A stretch of 64,000 bases of DNA from an uncultured Verrucomicrobiota bacterium. Its GTDB lineage: Bacteria; Verrucomicrobiota; Verrucomicrobiia; Chthoniobacterales; JACTMZ01. This document shows positions 17,249 to 26,624 of this stretch, one piece after another (within the stretch, counting starts at the first letter, position 1; each line of letters opens with the position of its first letter). A program made the position numbers and the translations under genes. The DNA lies in NCBI GenBank assembly GCA_903953565.1, contig CAJBKE010000059.1:79923-143922 (forward strand), read 5' to 3'. Below the pieces are notes generated by a model that saw nothing but the letters and a program-made list of their open reading frames with translations, searched no databases and was not told the DNA's origin.

Positions 17249-17343
17249 TGGTGGATCACGACGCCCCAGGGCGCAACAAGCCATCTGAGGGTCGCGATGG
17301 AACCAAAGCGCAGACGGCCCCTGAGGCAAACATCGCGATCCAC
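17249..17343. repeat. Dispersed palindromic repeat, copy A (degenerate)
   Basis: Begins ggtggatcacg and ends catcgcgatccac. This gives imperfect inverted ends matching copies B (20536-20620) and C (25953-26019). The centre has diverged and contains a ggcccctgaggcaaa word found in other short repeats. It lies between divergent genes in a 282-bp gap. Confidence 0.6.
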
Positions 17344-17431
17344 GTGCGCCGACGGGTCCGGAGAAGTTGTTTTGGCACCAGGACATAGCCAAAATCTGTT
17401 GAAAAAATTGGTGGACAGCAGACGAGACATG

Positions 17432-17447
17432 GTTACTTTTTTGTAAC
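17432..17447. promoter_or_regulatory. GTTAC-T6-GTAAC inverted repeat upstream of secreted protein gene
   Basis: A 5-bp inverted repeat around six T residues, 15 bp before the ATG at 17462. It could be an operator or a leader hairpin. No clear -10/-35 pair is visible in the 200 bp upstream and there is no Shine-Dalgarno sequence (attatcctcctc precedes the ATG). Confidence 0.3.
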
Positions 17448-17461
17448 AAATTATCCTCCTC

Positions 17462-20224
17462 ATGAACACACGTTCCCTCCTCGTGCGGCTCGTAGCCGCA
17501 ATCACCCTGACCTTTGCGCTCACTGCCGGCCAAGTCGGCGCGCAGGTCACGACCTTTAACGACGCGACCAACGATATCGCGTCCGGAATCGCCACCGCCG
17601 GCGGGACGCTCGACATCGTGAAAATGGAGGTTGTCGATACGGAGACGGACGTCATCTTCACCATGACGCTGAATGGCAATACCAGCACGGGGGGCAACGA
17701 TTGGGGCAACTTCATGATTGGTATCGCCAATCAAAAAACGTCCGGCACAGCCACGGGCAACGGCTGGGGGCGTCCTATCAATCTGAATGCCGGAGTTACC
17801 AACGGAGTGACCAACGGCATGACTCACTGGATCGGATCTTGGGTCGGCGGCGGGGGCGGGAGTCAACTCTGGACCTATGGAACAACCAATTGGAGCCAGA
17901 CAGGCTCGCCTGCCGCGTATTTGATTACCCCGAACACCAACACCACCATCATTTATACAGTCTCCAAAGCGTCGCTCGGCGTCACAAATGGCGACACCAT
18001 CATTTTTGATGCTTACTCGTCGGGCGGTGGGGGCGGTGATTCCGCCGTCGACGCGCTGTCCAACCCGACCAATTCGATTGCCAGTTGGGGCGGCCCTTAC
18101 ACCTCTTCGGCCACGAACACGACGAACGGCGTAGGCAGCGGAATGACGCGGTCCTACCTGCTGGCCAACACGGCCCTGAACACCACCCAACCAGTCACAT
18201 TCGAAGTCGACATGCGTGCGCAAATCGGCGCGGGGCTCTTCAACCCATTGACCGCAGGTGTTGACGTCGAATGGGGAACTGGCTTCCTCAACTTCTCTTC
18301 GCTCACCGACGGCGATAGCGACGGCATCTATACCGGATCGCCTTCAGTCTCCGCACCCGCCAACACTCCGGTGAGCTACCGCTTCGTCATCTCGCCCAAC
18401 GACATCGCGCTGCCCCTCCAGCCCGAAACCGTTTCCCGCACATTCACCATGCTCGCCTCGCCGATAACAATCCCCGTGGCTTTCTTCAACAACATCGCCG
18501 GTTACCGCGATGTGACTTTCTCCGTCGACATGGCGGATGCACAAACTGCCGGAGCATTCAATCCGACCACCCAGACGGTGCAAGTGCGCGGGCCATTCAA
18601 CAACTGGGCCGGCACAACGCTTAGCAACACCACCGGATCGCTCTACGGCACCACCATTAGCGTAAGCGGCACGGCGGACAACCAAAGCGTGAACTACAAG
18701 TATTATGTGGCAGCCTCACCGCAGTCGCAGGCTATCGGCTACGAGGGGGGCGCGGAGCGCACCTTCACTCTCGCCTTCAACCCCGACCTTAATGTCGTTC
18801 CTGCGCTGGCCCTTGGTCAGGACACTTTCAACACGCCGGAATTCCGTCCTGTGACTTTCCAGGTCGACATGACTGTCCTGGAAGCGGCGGGCGGATTCAC
18901 GCCGGGCGTTGACTCGGTCAGAGCCTACGGAAGCTTCAGCGATTGGGCGACAGGCGGCGCAGCTTATCAACTTACGAACAGCGCCACCAACGGTGTTTAT
19001 ACCGGCACGTTCATCGTTTCGGGCACCAATGGCGGCTCCATCTCCTACAAGTTCTTCAACACAAGGGCGGGAGCTCCCAACGGCGGATACGAAAGCATCT
19101 CCGATCGGACAGCCACCCTCGGCGCATCCGGCACGACGCCTCAGGTCCTGCCGCTCGTCTATTGGAACAACGATCTCGGCCAAGCGCGCGATGTCACCTT
19201 CCGCGTCGACATGGGCGTCCAGCAAGCACTTGGACTTTTTGACCCCGCCATCGGCACCGTTCAACTCCGCAGCGGTTCCTTCGGCGAAGGCGATGCGAGA
19301 GCACTCACCCGCGAGGGCACGACCGCCATCTTCTCGGGAACCTTCTCCATTCCGGGCAATGAAGGGACGACCTTCCAATACAAGTTCTGGAGTCCGGGCC
19401 TGAACTTCTACAACGTGCCCAACAACACCGGTTTCGAGCAGATTGTGCTGGGCAATACGTTTATCAATCGCTCGATCACTTTGGGCGCGAACGGCGTGGC
19501 CATGCCCCTGCCGGTCTCGTTTTTCAGCAACCAGCTCTTCTACACCACCGGCGCTGCGCCCAACCCGTTCAGCACCACGCAGGGCATCGCCTCGGCCGCC
19601 CAGAGCCTCACGATCAACGGCCAAGGCCTGACCGCCGACATCGTCGCCACCGCGCCGACCGGCTACGAAGTCTCCGCCGACGGGATCACCTACGGCACCA
19701 CGGCGAACCTCGTCCCGGCCTCGGGCGCGGTCACCGGCACGAACAATCTCTTCGTGCGCATCGCCGCCTCGGCCGCCGTGGGGTCGCCGTCCGGCAATGT
19801 CAGCCTGACCAGCACCGGCAGCCAGTCCGTTAGCATCGCGGTCAGCGGCACAGTCACCGCCTCCGGCCAGACCTTTGCCGGTTGGAGCGGAGGACTGAGC
19901 AATACTCCGACGCTCCAACTGCAATACGCCATTGGCGGCGCCTCGGGCCCCGCCGCGACCAACGGCGTGCCTTCGGTCACAACGGTGACCTCCAACGCGC
20001 TCGCCATCACTGCGATCGTGCGGACCAACGACCCGAATCTGAGCGTCGTCGGTCAGGCGGTCATCGACCTGAGCGCCGGTGTCTGGTCCACCAACGACGT
20101 CACCATGACACCCGGTGATCAAGCCGGCGTCGGGGAAGGCCTGCAGAAGCAAATCTGGAGCGTCCCGCGTGCCAGCGACACCAAGAGATTCCTCCGCCTG
20201 CGCACGGTGCTGACCAATCAGTAA
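17462..20224 (+). CDS. Large secreted protein with four CBM-like beta repeats and Verrucomicrobia-type C-terminus
   Basis: 920 residues with a clear signal peptide (MNTRSLLVRLVAAITLTFAL, cleavage near GAQ). The N-terminal domain (to about 235) has TDVIFTMTLNG and Gly/Asn-rich loops. Four repeats of 106-114 residues follow, each starting DVTF-VDM, near residues 243, 349, 462 and 576. They contain GPFNNWAG/GSFSDWAT segments typical of starch-binding (CBM20/48-like) beta sandwiches. Next comes a domain with FSTTQGIASAAQ and GYEVSADG known from many secreted proteins, and a C-terminal module from about 800 ending RFLRLRTVL. A strong terminator follows. A carbohydrate-related surface or extracellular role is inferred. 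Confidence 0.8.
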   Translation: MNTRSLLVRLVAAITLTFALTAGQVGAQVTTFNDATNDIASGIATAGGTLDIVKMEVVDTETDVIFTMTLNGNTSTGGNDWGNFMIGIANQKTSGTATGNGWGRPINLNAGVTNGVTNGMTHWIGSWVGGGGGSQLWTYGTTNWSQTGSPAAYLITPNTNTTIIYTVSKASLGVTNGDTIIFDAYSSGGGGGDSAVDALSNPTNSIASWGGPYTSSATNTTNGVGSGMTRSYLLANTALNTTQPVTFEVDMRAQIGAGLFNPLTAGVDVEWGTGFLNFSSLTDGDSDGIYTGSPSVSAPANTPVSYRFVISPNDIALPLQPETVSRTFTMLASPITIPVAFFNNIAGYRDVTFSVDMADAQTAGAFNPTTQTVQVRGPFNNWAGTTLSNTTGSLYGTTISVSGTADNQSVNYKYYVAASPQSQAIGYEGGAERTFTLAFNPDLNVVPALALGQDTFNTPEFRPVTFQVDMTVLEAAGGFTPGVDSVRAYGSFSDWATGGAAYQLTNSATNGVYTGTFIVSGTNGGSISYKFFNTRAGAPNGGYESISDRTATLGASGTTPQVLPLVYWNNDLGQARDVTFRVDMGVQQALGLFDPAIGTVQLRSGSFGEGDARALTREGTTAIFSGTFSIPGNEGTTFQYKFWSPGLNFYNVPNNTGFEQIVLGNTFINRSITLGANGVAMPLPVSFFSNQLFYTTGAAPNPFSTTQGIASAAQSLTINGQGLTADIVATAPTGYEVSADGITYGTTANLVPASGAVTGTNNLFVRIAASAAVGSPSGNVSLTSTGSQSVSIAVSGTVTASGQTFAGWSGGLSNTPTLQLQYAIGGASGPAATNGVPSVTTVTSNALAITAIVRTNDPNLSVVGQAVIDLSAGVWSTNDVTMTPGDQAGVGEGLQKQIWSVPRASDTKRFLRLRTVLTNQ

Positions 20225-20247
20225 ATCGTAAGGGATCCACAAATCAC

Positions 20248-20282
20248 AAAACCCCGTCCCCTCACCGGGACGGGGTTTTTTG
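20248..20282 (+). terminator. Rho-independent terminator after 17462-20224
   Basis: Perfect 13-bp stem (20248-20260 with 20267-20279, core ACCCCGTCCC / GGGACGGGGT) with a 6-nt loop, followed by a T-rich tail. It lies 24 bp after the stop codon. Confidence 0.9.
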
Positions 20283-20752
20283 TTTGTGACGGCACTATGC
20301 GACCGGCTTCCTTGGCGCCGGTTCGCCAACTCCGTGATCCCATGCCACGGAAGCCCCTGTCCGCCTCGCAGCCCTCTGGCCCCTTGTCGCTGAAAGAACG
20401 TTGAGAGTTTATGGTTGAGAGGTTGAAAGCCGACGACGTGAACTGCTTATGCTCATTCCCTCAGCTCTCATCACTCAACTTTCAACTACGGTTTTAGGAC
20501 TATACCAATCACGAAAAGGTTCTGGACTTCTGGTAAGGTGGATCGCGCCGTCCTGGCGCGATAATCCAGCCTGGCAATCGTGATGGGGCCTCCGGCTCGG
20601 AGAGACATCGCGATCCACCTGTGCTTACGCTCATGGCCGCTTAAATGCTCGAGTTAGTCGGGATCCCCACCCATCCCCCATCGCCAAGCATGCGGACAAA
20701 TGAACGCATTGCCATAAGTCGATACGTGGCTCGGGTGCTACACCGAGGCCCG
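20283..20752. other. Intergenic region with palindromic repeat
   Basis: No gene recognised on either strand. From about 20400 to 20490 there are reciprocal words (gttgagag..gttgaaag and ctctcatc..ctttcaac) that could fold into a long imperfect hairpin. Dispersed repeat copy B occupies 20536-20620. The remainder is unremarkable. Confidence 0.5.
20536..20620. repeat. Dispersed palindromic repeat, copy B
   Basis: 85 bp with inverted ends AGGTGGATCGCG / CGCGATCCACCT. Its left half (aggtggatcgcgccgtcc, then ggcgcgataat) is nearly identical to copy C at 25953. An internal stem CGCGCC..GGCGCG is present. Confidence 0.8.
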
Positions 20753-22159
20753 TCAGTTTAGACGCTTGCCGAGCACGCTCAATTTGGCCGCAGGATCATC
20801 GTCAGGGACTGCTTCGAGTCGGACCGACACCGGAAAGTGATCGGAGTAGGTGTTGCGCCACTTCTTGGCATTGCCCAGTCCTTGTCGATTGTGGGTTTCG
20901 AAGCTGCCAAGGCGGATCTCTTCAAAGGTGCCGAGCGGAACCACCTGGTCGATCTGACGATCGAAGTGGATGATCGAACGTCCGCGCCCCCGCAGCAGTT
21001 GCGCGAAGCCTCCCTCTTTCCATGCATCGCCTTCCGGAGCGGACGGGTCGTGGTTGAAGTCGCCCAAGACCACGATGTCGTCGTCTTGGCTTTGATCGGA
21101 GACCAATTTTTCGAGATAGGCCCTCAGAGATCTGCCCTCTGCGGTGCGCCGGTCAACATCCTCGGGCGTGCGCCCGGCTTTGAGGTGCACCGAGACTACG
21201 CGAAAATCGGGTCCGCCGGCCCGGTCCCGGAATGCCGCGACCACCGGAGCCCGGTGAAAAACCAGGCCGGCGGAGCCGTGCTCGGACAACTCCGAGAGTT
21301 CCCCCGCCCCGAGCATTTCTACTTTTGAGTTATCCCACAGCACGCCCGGCGCAACTTGGCCCTCTTGACCCACTTTCCCACTCGTGCCGAGGACGAATTT
21401 CCAGTCCGGACCGATGCGCTTGACCAATTCCTTGAGCGGTTGTTCGCCGTTGATCTCGCAGACCGCCAGCACCTGCACACCCAAGTCCCGAATGTAATCG
21501 GCGATGGCTTGGACATCCCCGTCGGTTCGGGGCGGATCGTTGCGGCTGCCGAAATGCTCGAGATTCCAGGAACCGAGGCGGAGCGATTTGAGTTCGGGTC
21601 GTGTGGTCGCGGCTACTTGCGTGGATTTGCGCGCGGCTTGGCGGTCGGCCTCGGCGGATGCCAGAGCCGGTTCCCGACGCGCTGTCCGCAGCCGCGTGGC
21701 ATTTTCGTGGGCTTCTCTTTCCCGCGCCTGACGTTCGGCGATCTGCTGGTCGGTCAGCGCTTTCCGCGCGCGCAGTTCTTCGGCGAGTTGGATGTCCCGA
21801 GTGAACCAGCTTCTGGGACGTCGCGCCTCGGTCTTTCCGTCGGTCACGACAAAGTATCCTGCTTCTTGCCGCAGCAGCCGCACCTCGGTGCCGGGAGAAA
21901 ACCCGCGCACTCCGCCGTCATGCGGCTCACTGAAACGTTTTACCACGTAGAGAACTCCCTCGGGGGAGAGACGGGCCGCGGGCGCGGGCGCCGGTGTCGA
22001 GGTTGGCGTCGGGGTTGGCGTGGCCACCGGCGCGGGGCGCTCGGGCGGCGGCGCCAGGCGCTGGTAATATTCATAGCCCAAATACCCGAGACCCAAGAGG
22101 ACCAAAAGAATCAGAATCTTGTTAAGCATCAGAAAGATCCGCTGTGACAAATCGGTCAT
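20753..22159 (-). CDS. Membrane-anchored endonuclease/exonuclease/phosphatase family protein
   Basis: 468 residues; a second start at 22129 (MLNKILILLV) is equally plausible. One N-terminal membrane helix is followed by a Pro/Thr/Ala linker, an SH3-like segment (VRGFSPGTEVRLLRQEAGYF), a charged coiled coil near 125-180 and a C-terminal EEP domain. Catalytic motifs visible are GSWNLEHFG, CEING, VVLGDFNHDP and TYSDHFPVSV, so the metal-binding and general-acid residues are present. The family includes DNases, sphingomyelinases and inositol phosphatases; the substrate cannot be told. Active-domain topology suggests periplasmic action. Confidence 0.8.
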   Translation of the reverse strand: MTDLSQRIFLMLNKILILLVLLGLGYLGYEYYQRLAPPPERPAPVATPTPTPTSTPAPAPAARLSPEGVLYVVKRFSEPHDGGVRGFSPGTEVRLLRQEAGYFVVTDGKTEARRPRSWFTRDIQLAEELRARKALTDQQIAERQAREREAHENATRLRTARREPALASAEADRQAARKSTQVAATTRPELKSLRLGSWNLEHFGSRNDPPRTDGDVQAIADYIRDLGVQVLAVCEINGEQPLKELVKRIGPDWKFVLGTSGKVGQEGQVAPGVLWDNSKVEMLGAGELSELSEHGSAGLVFHRAPVVAAFRDRAGGPDFRVVSVHLKAGRTPEDVDRRTAEGRSLRAYLEKLVSDQSQDDDIVVLGDFNHDPSAPEGDAWKEGGFAQLLRGRGRSIIHFDRQIDQVVPLGTFEEIRLGSFETHNRQGLGNAKKWRNTYSDHFPVSVRLEAVPDDDPAAKLSVLGKRLN

Positions 22160-22301
22160 AAGCCCGCCTCACCCTCCGATCAATCGCGATCGACAACCCG
22201 TCTCCCGTTCGCCCTCCACCCCCGACCGCCCAACCAACATCACCCTTCCCCCCGGAGCCTGCCCCCGGCGTGCCTCGTGGGAGGCAAAAATCCCCCGGGA
22301 G

Positions 22302-22335
22302 CACAATTCGACTTTTGGCAAAATGTCGAATTGTG
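22302..22335. promoter_or_regulatory. Perfect 11-bp inverted repeat in a divergent intergenic region
   Basis: CACAATTCGAC (22302-22312) and GTCGAATTGTG (22325-22335) flank TTTTGGCAAAA, which is itself self-complementary. The repeat stands between divergent genes starting at 22159 and 22539. There is no T-run, so it is not an intrinsic terminator; an operator or small palindromic repeat is more likely. The rest of the 379-bp gap shows nothing recognisable. Confidence 0.45.
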
Positions 22336-22538
22336 ACTTTCAGATCGGGTTGAGCGCTTGCTGAACAAGCATCACTTTTTGATCCATCTTTTGGGTTTCT
22401 TTCCAAGCCATGAACCGATGCCCATCACATCGGCCTCTAGCCGAGAAGTGTTACCCGTCTTCTGACTGGGCCCAGCCATGCCCCCGCCGGCCAACTCGCC
22501 ACTCGTCACACGCTCCGAGTGACCCTAGTATTTACCCC

Positions 22539-24878
22539 ATGTCTCCCGATATCTACGAAAAGCTCGGACTGTTTTATCTCGGGCGCGAGGTCGACGAACA
22601 CGGCAAGGCCCAAGGGGAACCGGTCCTCTACGATTCGAGTAATCTGACCACCCATGGCGTCTGCGTGGGCATGACGGGAAGCGGCAAGACGGGGCTTTGC
22701 ATCGCCCTGCTCGAGGAGGCGGCGATGGATGGTATTCCCGCGCTGATGATCGATCCGAAGGGTGATCTGGGAAATCTCCTCCTCACCTTCCCGAAAATGT
22801 CGGGCGATGACTTCGCGCCGTGGGTCAGCGAGGAGGACGCGCGCAGGGCCGGCGTTACCGCAGAGGAATTCGCCGCGGCCGAGGCGGAGAAATGGACCAA
22901 TGGTCTCGCCGAGTGGGGACAAACGCCGGAACGCATCGCCGCGCTGCGGGAAAAAGCCGAGATCGCCATCTATACACCGGGAAGCAACGCGGGCATCCCG
23001 CTTTCCATCCTCCGGTCCTTCGAAGCACCCGGCCCGGGCATCGCGGATGACCCCGAGCTTTTGGCCGAGCGGGTTCAGAGCACGACAGCGAGTTTGCTCG
23101 GATTGCTCGGACTCGACGCGGACCCGCTGAAGAGCCGCGAATTCAGCCTGCTCTCGGCCATCCTGCAGGACGCGTGGTCGCGCGGGCAGTCGCCCGACCT
23201 GGCCGGCCTGATCGCCGCGGTTCAAAAGCCTCCCTTCGACAAGATCGGGGTGCTTTCGCTCGACGACTTCTATCCGGCCAAGCAGCGCATGGAACTCGTC
23301 CTTGCGCTGAACAATCTTCTCGCCTCGCCTGGCTTCGCCACTTGGCGCGAAGGCGAACCTCTCGACATCGCCAAGCTCTTGCACACGCCGGAAGGAAAGC
23401 CGCGCCTCGCCGTGCTGAGCATTGCCCATTTGTCCGACGCGGAACGCATGTTCTTTGTCACCACCCTGCTCGAGGAAGTGATTGCGTGGATGCGTCGTCA
23501 ACCGGGCACGCCCTCGCTGCGCGCCCTCCTCTATCTTGACGAAATTTTCGGCTACCTGCCGCCCGTTGCCAACCCGCCCTCCAAAGGCCCGCTTCTCCTC
23601 CTGCTCAAACAAGCGCGCGCCTTCGGTCTCGGACTTCTCGTCGCCACGCAAAACCCCGCGGATCTCGATTACAAAGCGTTGGCCAACTGCGGCACGTGGT
23701 TCATCGGACGCCTGCAGACAGACCGCGACAAACAACGCGTGTTGGAAGGACTGGAAAACGCCAGCGCGGGTCGCGGGGCCGACCGTGCAGCGCTGCTTGA
23801 TATGCTCAACAAACTGGGCAAGCGCGTCTTCCTCCTCAACAGCGTGCATTTGCCCGCGCCGGTCATGTTCGGCACGCGCTGGACGATGAGTTACCTGCGC
23901 GGACCGCTCACCCGCGAGCAAATCCGTGTGCTCATGGAACCAGGCCGCACCGCAACACCGCCGCCCCCTCCTCCCGCGCGCACCGAATCGCCCGCTGCGG
24001 CGACCGCGGAACCGCCACTGGCAGAGGCAGGCGTATGGCAACTCCTCGCGCCGGATTGCGGAAGGCAATTGTATCCGTGCCTCGGAGTGCGCGCGCGGGC
24101 CACATTCGCCTCGAAGCGGCCCGTGGCGGAGGCAACGGCGTCCGTGTTGCTCGCCGTTCCGATCGGCGCCGATGGACGTCCGGCGTGGAAACATGCCCGC
24201 GCCGTTTGCGATTCGTCCGACGCGACTCCGCCCGTGGCTCACGGCGGCGCGCTCTTCCAACCCGGCCCGGCCGAGTTGCTCAAGGCGACCGATCACAGTC
24301 TTTGGCAGCAAGAGGCACGGGCCGAACTCGGCGAAAATGTCGAAGTCACCGTGCAGCGGGCCGGCGCGATCACCGGCGGTCCCTTCGAGACGGATGGCGA
24401 CTTCCGCGTGCGCCTCGAGCAGGCCGCGCGCGAGCAGCGCGACGAGGCCGTGCGCCGTCTGCGCGAAAAGTTCGCGGCAAAAACAAAATCCATCGCCGTG
24501 AAAGTGTCCCGCGCGCAGGAAGCCGTGGCCCGTCAACAATCACAGGCCCGCGCCGCACAAATGCAGACCGCGATCAGCATGGGTTCGACCTTGCTCGGGG
24601 CGATCCTGGGGAAAAGCGCCTCAAAACTCGGCCACATCTCGCGCGCCAGCACGGCGGCCCGCGGCGCCACACGGGCCATGAAGGAATCGACCGATGTGGG
24701 AACCGCGAAAGAACGTCTCACCTCGGCCGAGGAGGAAGCCGCCGCGCTCGAGGCGGAGCTTGAGACGCAGATCGCCGACCTTGCCCCGCCCCCGCTGCCG
24801 CACCCCGAGACGCTGAGACTCAAACTGGTGCCCGCCACCCTTCGCGTCGAATCGACCGGCATTCTCTGGACGGCTTGA
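22539..24878 (+). CDS. HerA/FtsK-like ATP-binding protein (DUF87/DUF853 type)
   Basis: 779 residues from ATG 22539 (MSPDIYEKLGLFYLGREVDE); an in-frame upstream ATG at 22410 adds an implausible Arg/Pro/Ser stretch. An N-terminal beta-barrel-like part precedes the Walker A GMTGSGKTG near residue 50, then DPKGDLGNLL. Walker B is ALLYLDEIFGYLPP, followed by the LLVATQNPADLDYKAL sensor region typical of HerA/VirB4-like pumps. The C-terminal third has a Pro-rich linker (PPPPPPARTESP), then charged coiled coils around ALEAELETQIADL and a short hydrophobic GSTLLGAILGKSASK. Such proteins bind ATP and often act on DNA or in export. Its neighbours do not fix the role. Confidence 0.8.
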   Translation: MSPDIYEKLGLFYLGREVDEHGKAQGEPVLYDSSNLTTHGVCVGMTGSGKTGLCIALLEEAAMDGIPALMIDPKGDLGNLLLTFPKMSGDDFAPWVSEEDARRAGVTAEEFAAAEAEKWTNGLAEWGQTPERIAALREKAEIAIYTPGSNAGIPLSILRSFEAPGPGIADDPELLAERVQSTTASLLGLLGLDADPLKSREFSLLSAILQDAWSRGQSPDLAGLIAAVQKPPFDKIGVLSLDDFYPAKQRMELVLALNNLLASPGFATWREGEPLDIAKLLHTPEGKPRLAVLSIAHLSDAERMFFVTTLLEEVIAWMRRQPGTPSLRALLYLDEIFGYLPPVANPPSKGPLLLLLKQARAFGLGLLVATQNPADLDYKALANCGTWFIGRLQTDRDKQRVLEGLENASAGRGADRAALLDMLNKLGKRVFLLNSVHLPAPVMFGTRWTMSYLRGPLTREQIRVLMEPGRTATPPPPPPARTESPAAATAEPPLAEAGVWQLLAPDCGRQLYPCLGVRARATFASKRPVAEATASVLLAVPIGADGRPAWKHARAVCDSSDATPPVAHGGALFQPGPAELLKATDHSLWQQEARAELGENVEVTVQRAGAITGGPFETDGDFRVRLEQAAREQRDEAVRRLREKFAAKTKSIAVKVSRAQEAVARQQSQARAAQMQTAISMGSTLLGAILGKSASKLGHISRASTAARGATRAMKESTDVGTAKERLTSAEEEAAALEAELETQIADLAPPPLPHPETLRLKLVPATLRVESTGILWTA

Positions 24879-24938
24879 GACACAGCACTTCTTTTTTTAC
24901 TGACGACTCCTTTCTCCCTGCTCACTACTGAACAACTT

Positions 24939-25952
24939 ATGCAACTTGGAATGATCGGACTCGGCCGCATGGGCGCCAACATCGTGCGGCGACTCATGCG
25001 GGACGGACACACTTGCGTTGTCTATGACACACATCCGGACGCCGTGGCGGGGCTGGTCAAAGACGGTGCGGTCGGCGCCTCCTCGCTCGAGGAATTCGCC
25101 GCAAAATTGGAAAAGCCCCGCGCTGCGTGGATCATGGTTCCGGCCGGAGTGACGGACAAGGTCATCCAGGCACTCGTGCCGCATCTGGAGAAAGACGACA
25201 TCATCATCGACGGCGGGAATTCTTACTTCCGCGATGACCGCCGGCGCGCGCGCGAGCTCGAGCCCCAGGGCATCCATTACATCGACTGCGGCACAAGCGG
25301 CGGCGTGTGGGGCCTGGACCGCGGCTATTGCCTGATGATCGGCGGGCAAACGGAAGCCGTGCGGCACCTCGACCCGATTTTCAAAACGATTGCCCCCGGA
25401 CGCGGCGACCTTCCGCGCACGCCGGGCCGGGAGCAGCTCGGAGGCACGGCGGAGGACGGCTATTTGCATTGCGGAGCGGCCGGCGCAGGACACTTCGTCA
25501 AGATGGTCCACAACGGCGTGGAATACGGCATGATGGCCGCGCTGGCCGAGGGCTTTGACATCCTGAAAAATGCCGATGTCGACTCGCAGCCCGTAACGCA
25601 CGATGCCGAGACGGCGCCCCGCATGGGCAACGACCTCGACTACAAGCTCCCTCTCGGCGAGATCGCCGAGTTGTGGCGCCGTGGCAGTGTGGTGCAAAGC
25701 TGGCTGCTCGACCTCGTTGCCATTTCCATGGTCGATGATCCGGAGTTGAAGAACTTCTCCGGCCGCGTGTCCGACTCCGGCGAAGGGCGCTGGACGGTCA
25801 TGGCCGCGATCGAAGAGGGCGTGCCCGCCGACGTGCTCAGTGCCGCTCTCTATGCGCGCTTCCGTTCCCAAGAGCCGGCCTTTTCCGACAAAGTCTGCTC
25901 CGCCATGCGCTACCAGTTCGGCGGCCACCACGAGAAGCCGGCGGGGGGTTGA
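24939..25952 (+). CDS. gndA: 6-phosphogluconate dehydrogenase, decarboxylating (short GndA/YqeC type)
   Basis: 337 residues. The Rossmann start [20 protein letters not shown] is followed by [12 protein letters not shown], the CGTSGGVWG substrate loop and the catalytic Lys/Asn region [14 protein letters not shown]. The length fits the short, usually NAD-preferring 6PGDH rather than the 470-residue form. The enzyme converts 6-phosphogluconate to ribulose-5-phosphate plus CO2 in the cytoplasm. The stop codon abuts a palindromic repeat (25953) that could serve as its 3' end. Confidence 0.92.
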   Translation: MQLGMIGLGRMGANIVRRLMRDGHTCVVYDTHPDAVAGLVKDGAVGASSLEEFAAKLEKPRAAWIMVPAGVTDKVIQALVPHLEKDDIIIDGGNSYFRDDRRRARELEPQGIHYIDCGTSGGVWGLDRGYCLMIGGQTEAVRHLDPIFKTIAPGRGDLPRTPGREQLGGTAEDGYLHCGAAGAGHFVKMVHNGVEYGMMAALAEGFDILKNADVDSQPVTHDAETAPRMGNDLDYKLPLGEIAELWRRGSVVQSWLLDLVAISMVDDPELKNFSGRVSDSGEGRWTVMAAIEEGVPADVLSAALYARFRSQEPAFSDKVCSAMRYQFGGHHEKPAGG

Positions 25953-26019
25953 AGGTGGATCGCGCCGTCCCGGCGCGATAATAATCGGGCTATCGCGATA
26001 GGGACATCGCGATCCACCT
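25953..26019. repeat. Dispersed palindromic repeat, copy C
   Basis: 67 bp, ends AGGTGGATCGCG / CGCGATCCACCT, starting right after the gndA stop codon. It is shorter in the middle than copy B but shares its first 30 bases nearly exactly. It lies between convergent genes. Confidence 0.8.
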
Positions 26020-26054
26020 GGCAAACACGAGCTGAGAACTTTCGATGCTGGGCT

Positions 26055-26624
26055 TTACTGTCCCACGATCAACCCGTTCACAAACCGGATGGCTGGGCCG
26101 AGCAGCGGAAGGTGCTGGTAGATGCCGGCGGACGGATTCCAGAAGTCCTGATGCAGGACGATGCGGCCTTGGTCGTCGAAGCGCAGTTGCGACAGGCCTT
26201 CGGTGATGACCGGTTGACCGCCGGCGAGATTCTTGGTGCGGATTTCCATGGTCCAACGGGCGTAAACATCCGCCCCGGAAACGGCAACGTCGTTGATCTT
26301 GGCCTCGACCTTCTCCGCGCCGCGCGCGGTTTTGAGCAGATACTTCTCGATCGCGTCGATACCGAGCTCGGTGGCAATGGTGTCATTGAACCAGGCATCC
26401 GGCGCATAGACGTTGCGGACATTGGCAGTCACGTTTTGCTCGCTGAGATTTCCATAAAGCGCGGCGAAGCGGGCTACCGCGCGCTCGGCGCTTTGGCGAT
26501 CGCCAAGCGCCACGCCGGGGCGTTCAACGAGAGCCTTGTGGTAAGCCCGGGTGAAGTCGGTGGGACCTGCGGCGCAACCGCCGAGCAAAACGACGATCAT
26601 TCCGGACAAGCAAATATTTCTCAT
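26055..26624 (-). CDS. Lipoprotein with NTF2/SnoaL-like domain
   Basis: 189 residues from ATG 26624. The lipobox LLGGCAAG ends a short signal peptide (MRNICLSGMIVVLL), so the protein is probably lipid-anchored. The body has the alpha+beta cone pattern of NTF2-like folds: FAALYGNLSEQNVTANVRNV, AWFNDT, IDAIEKYLLKTA and IVLHQDFWNPS. No catalytic residues can be claimed. The start overlaps the acyltransferase stop as ATGA, giving a coupled pair. Confidence 0.75.
   Translation of the reverse strand: MRNICLSGMIVVLLGGCAAGPTDFTRAYHKALVERPGVALGDRQSAERAVARFAALYGNLSEQNVTANVRNVYAPDAWFNDTIATELGIDAIEKYLLKTARGAEKVEAKINDVAVSGADVYARWTMEIRTKNLAGGQPVITEGLSQLRFDDQGRIVLHQDFWNPSAGIYQHLPLLGPAIRFVNGLIVGQ

Noticed and set aside
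18716-20329. 537-codon minus-strand frame opposite the secreted multi-domain protein
   Set aside because: Shadow frame; it runs across the strong terminator at 20248-20282.
22506-24539. 677-codon minus-strand frame opposite the HerA-like ATPase
   Set aside because: The sense strand has clear Walker motifs; the antisense product is Arg/Gly-rich without motifs.
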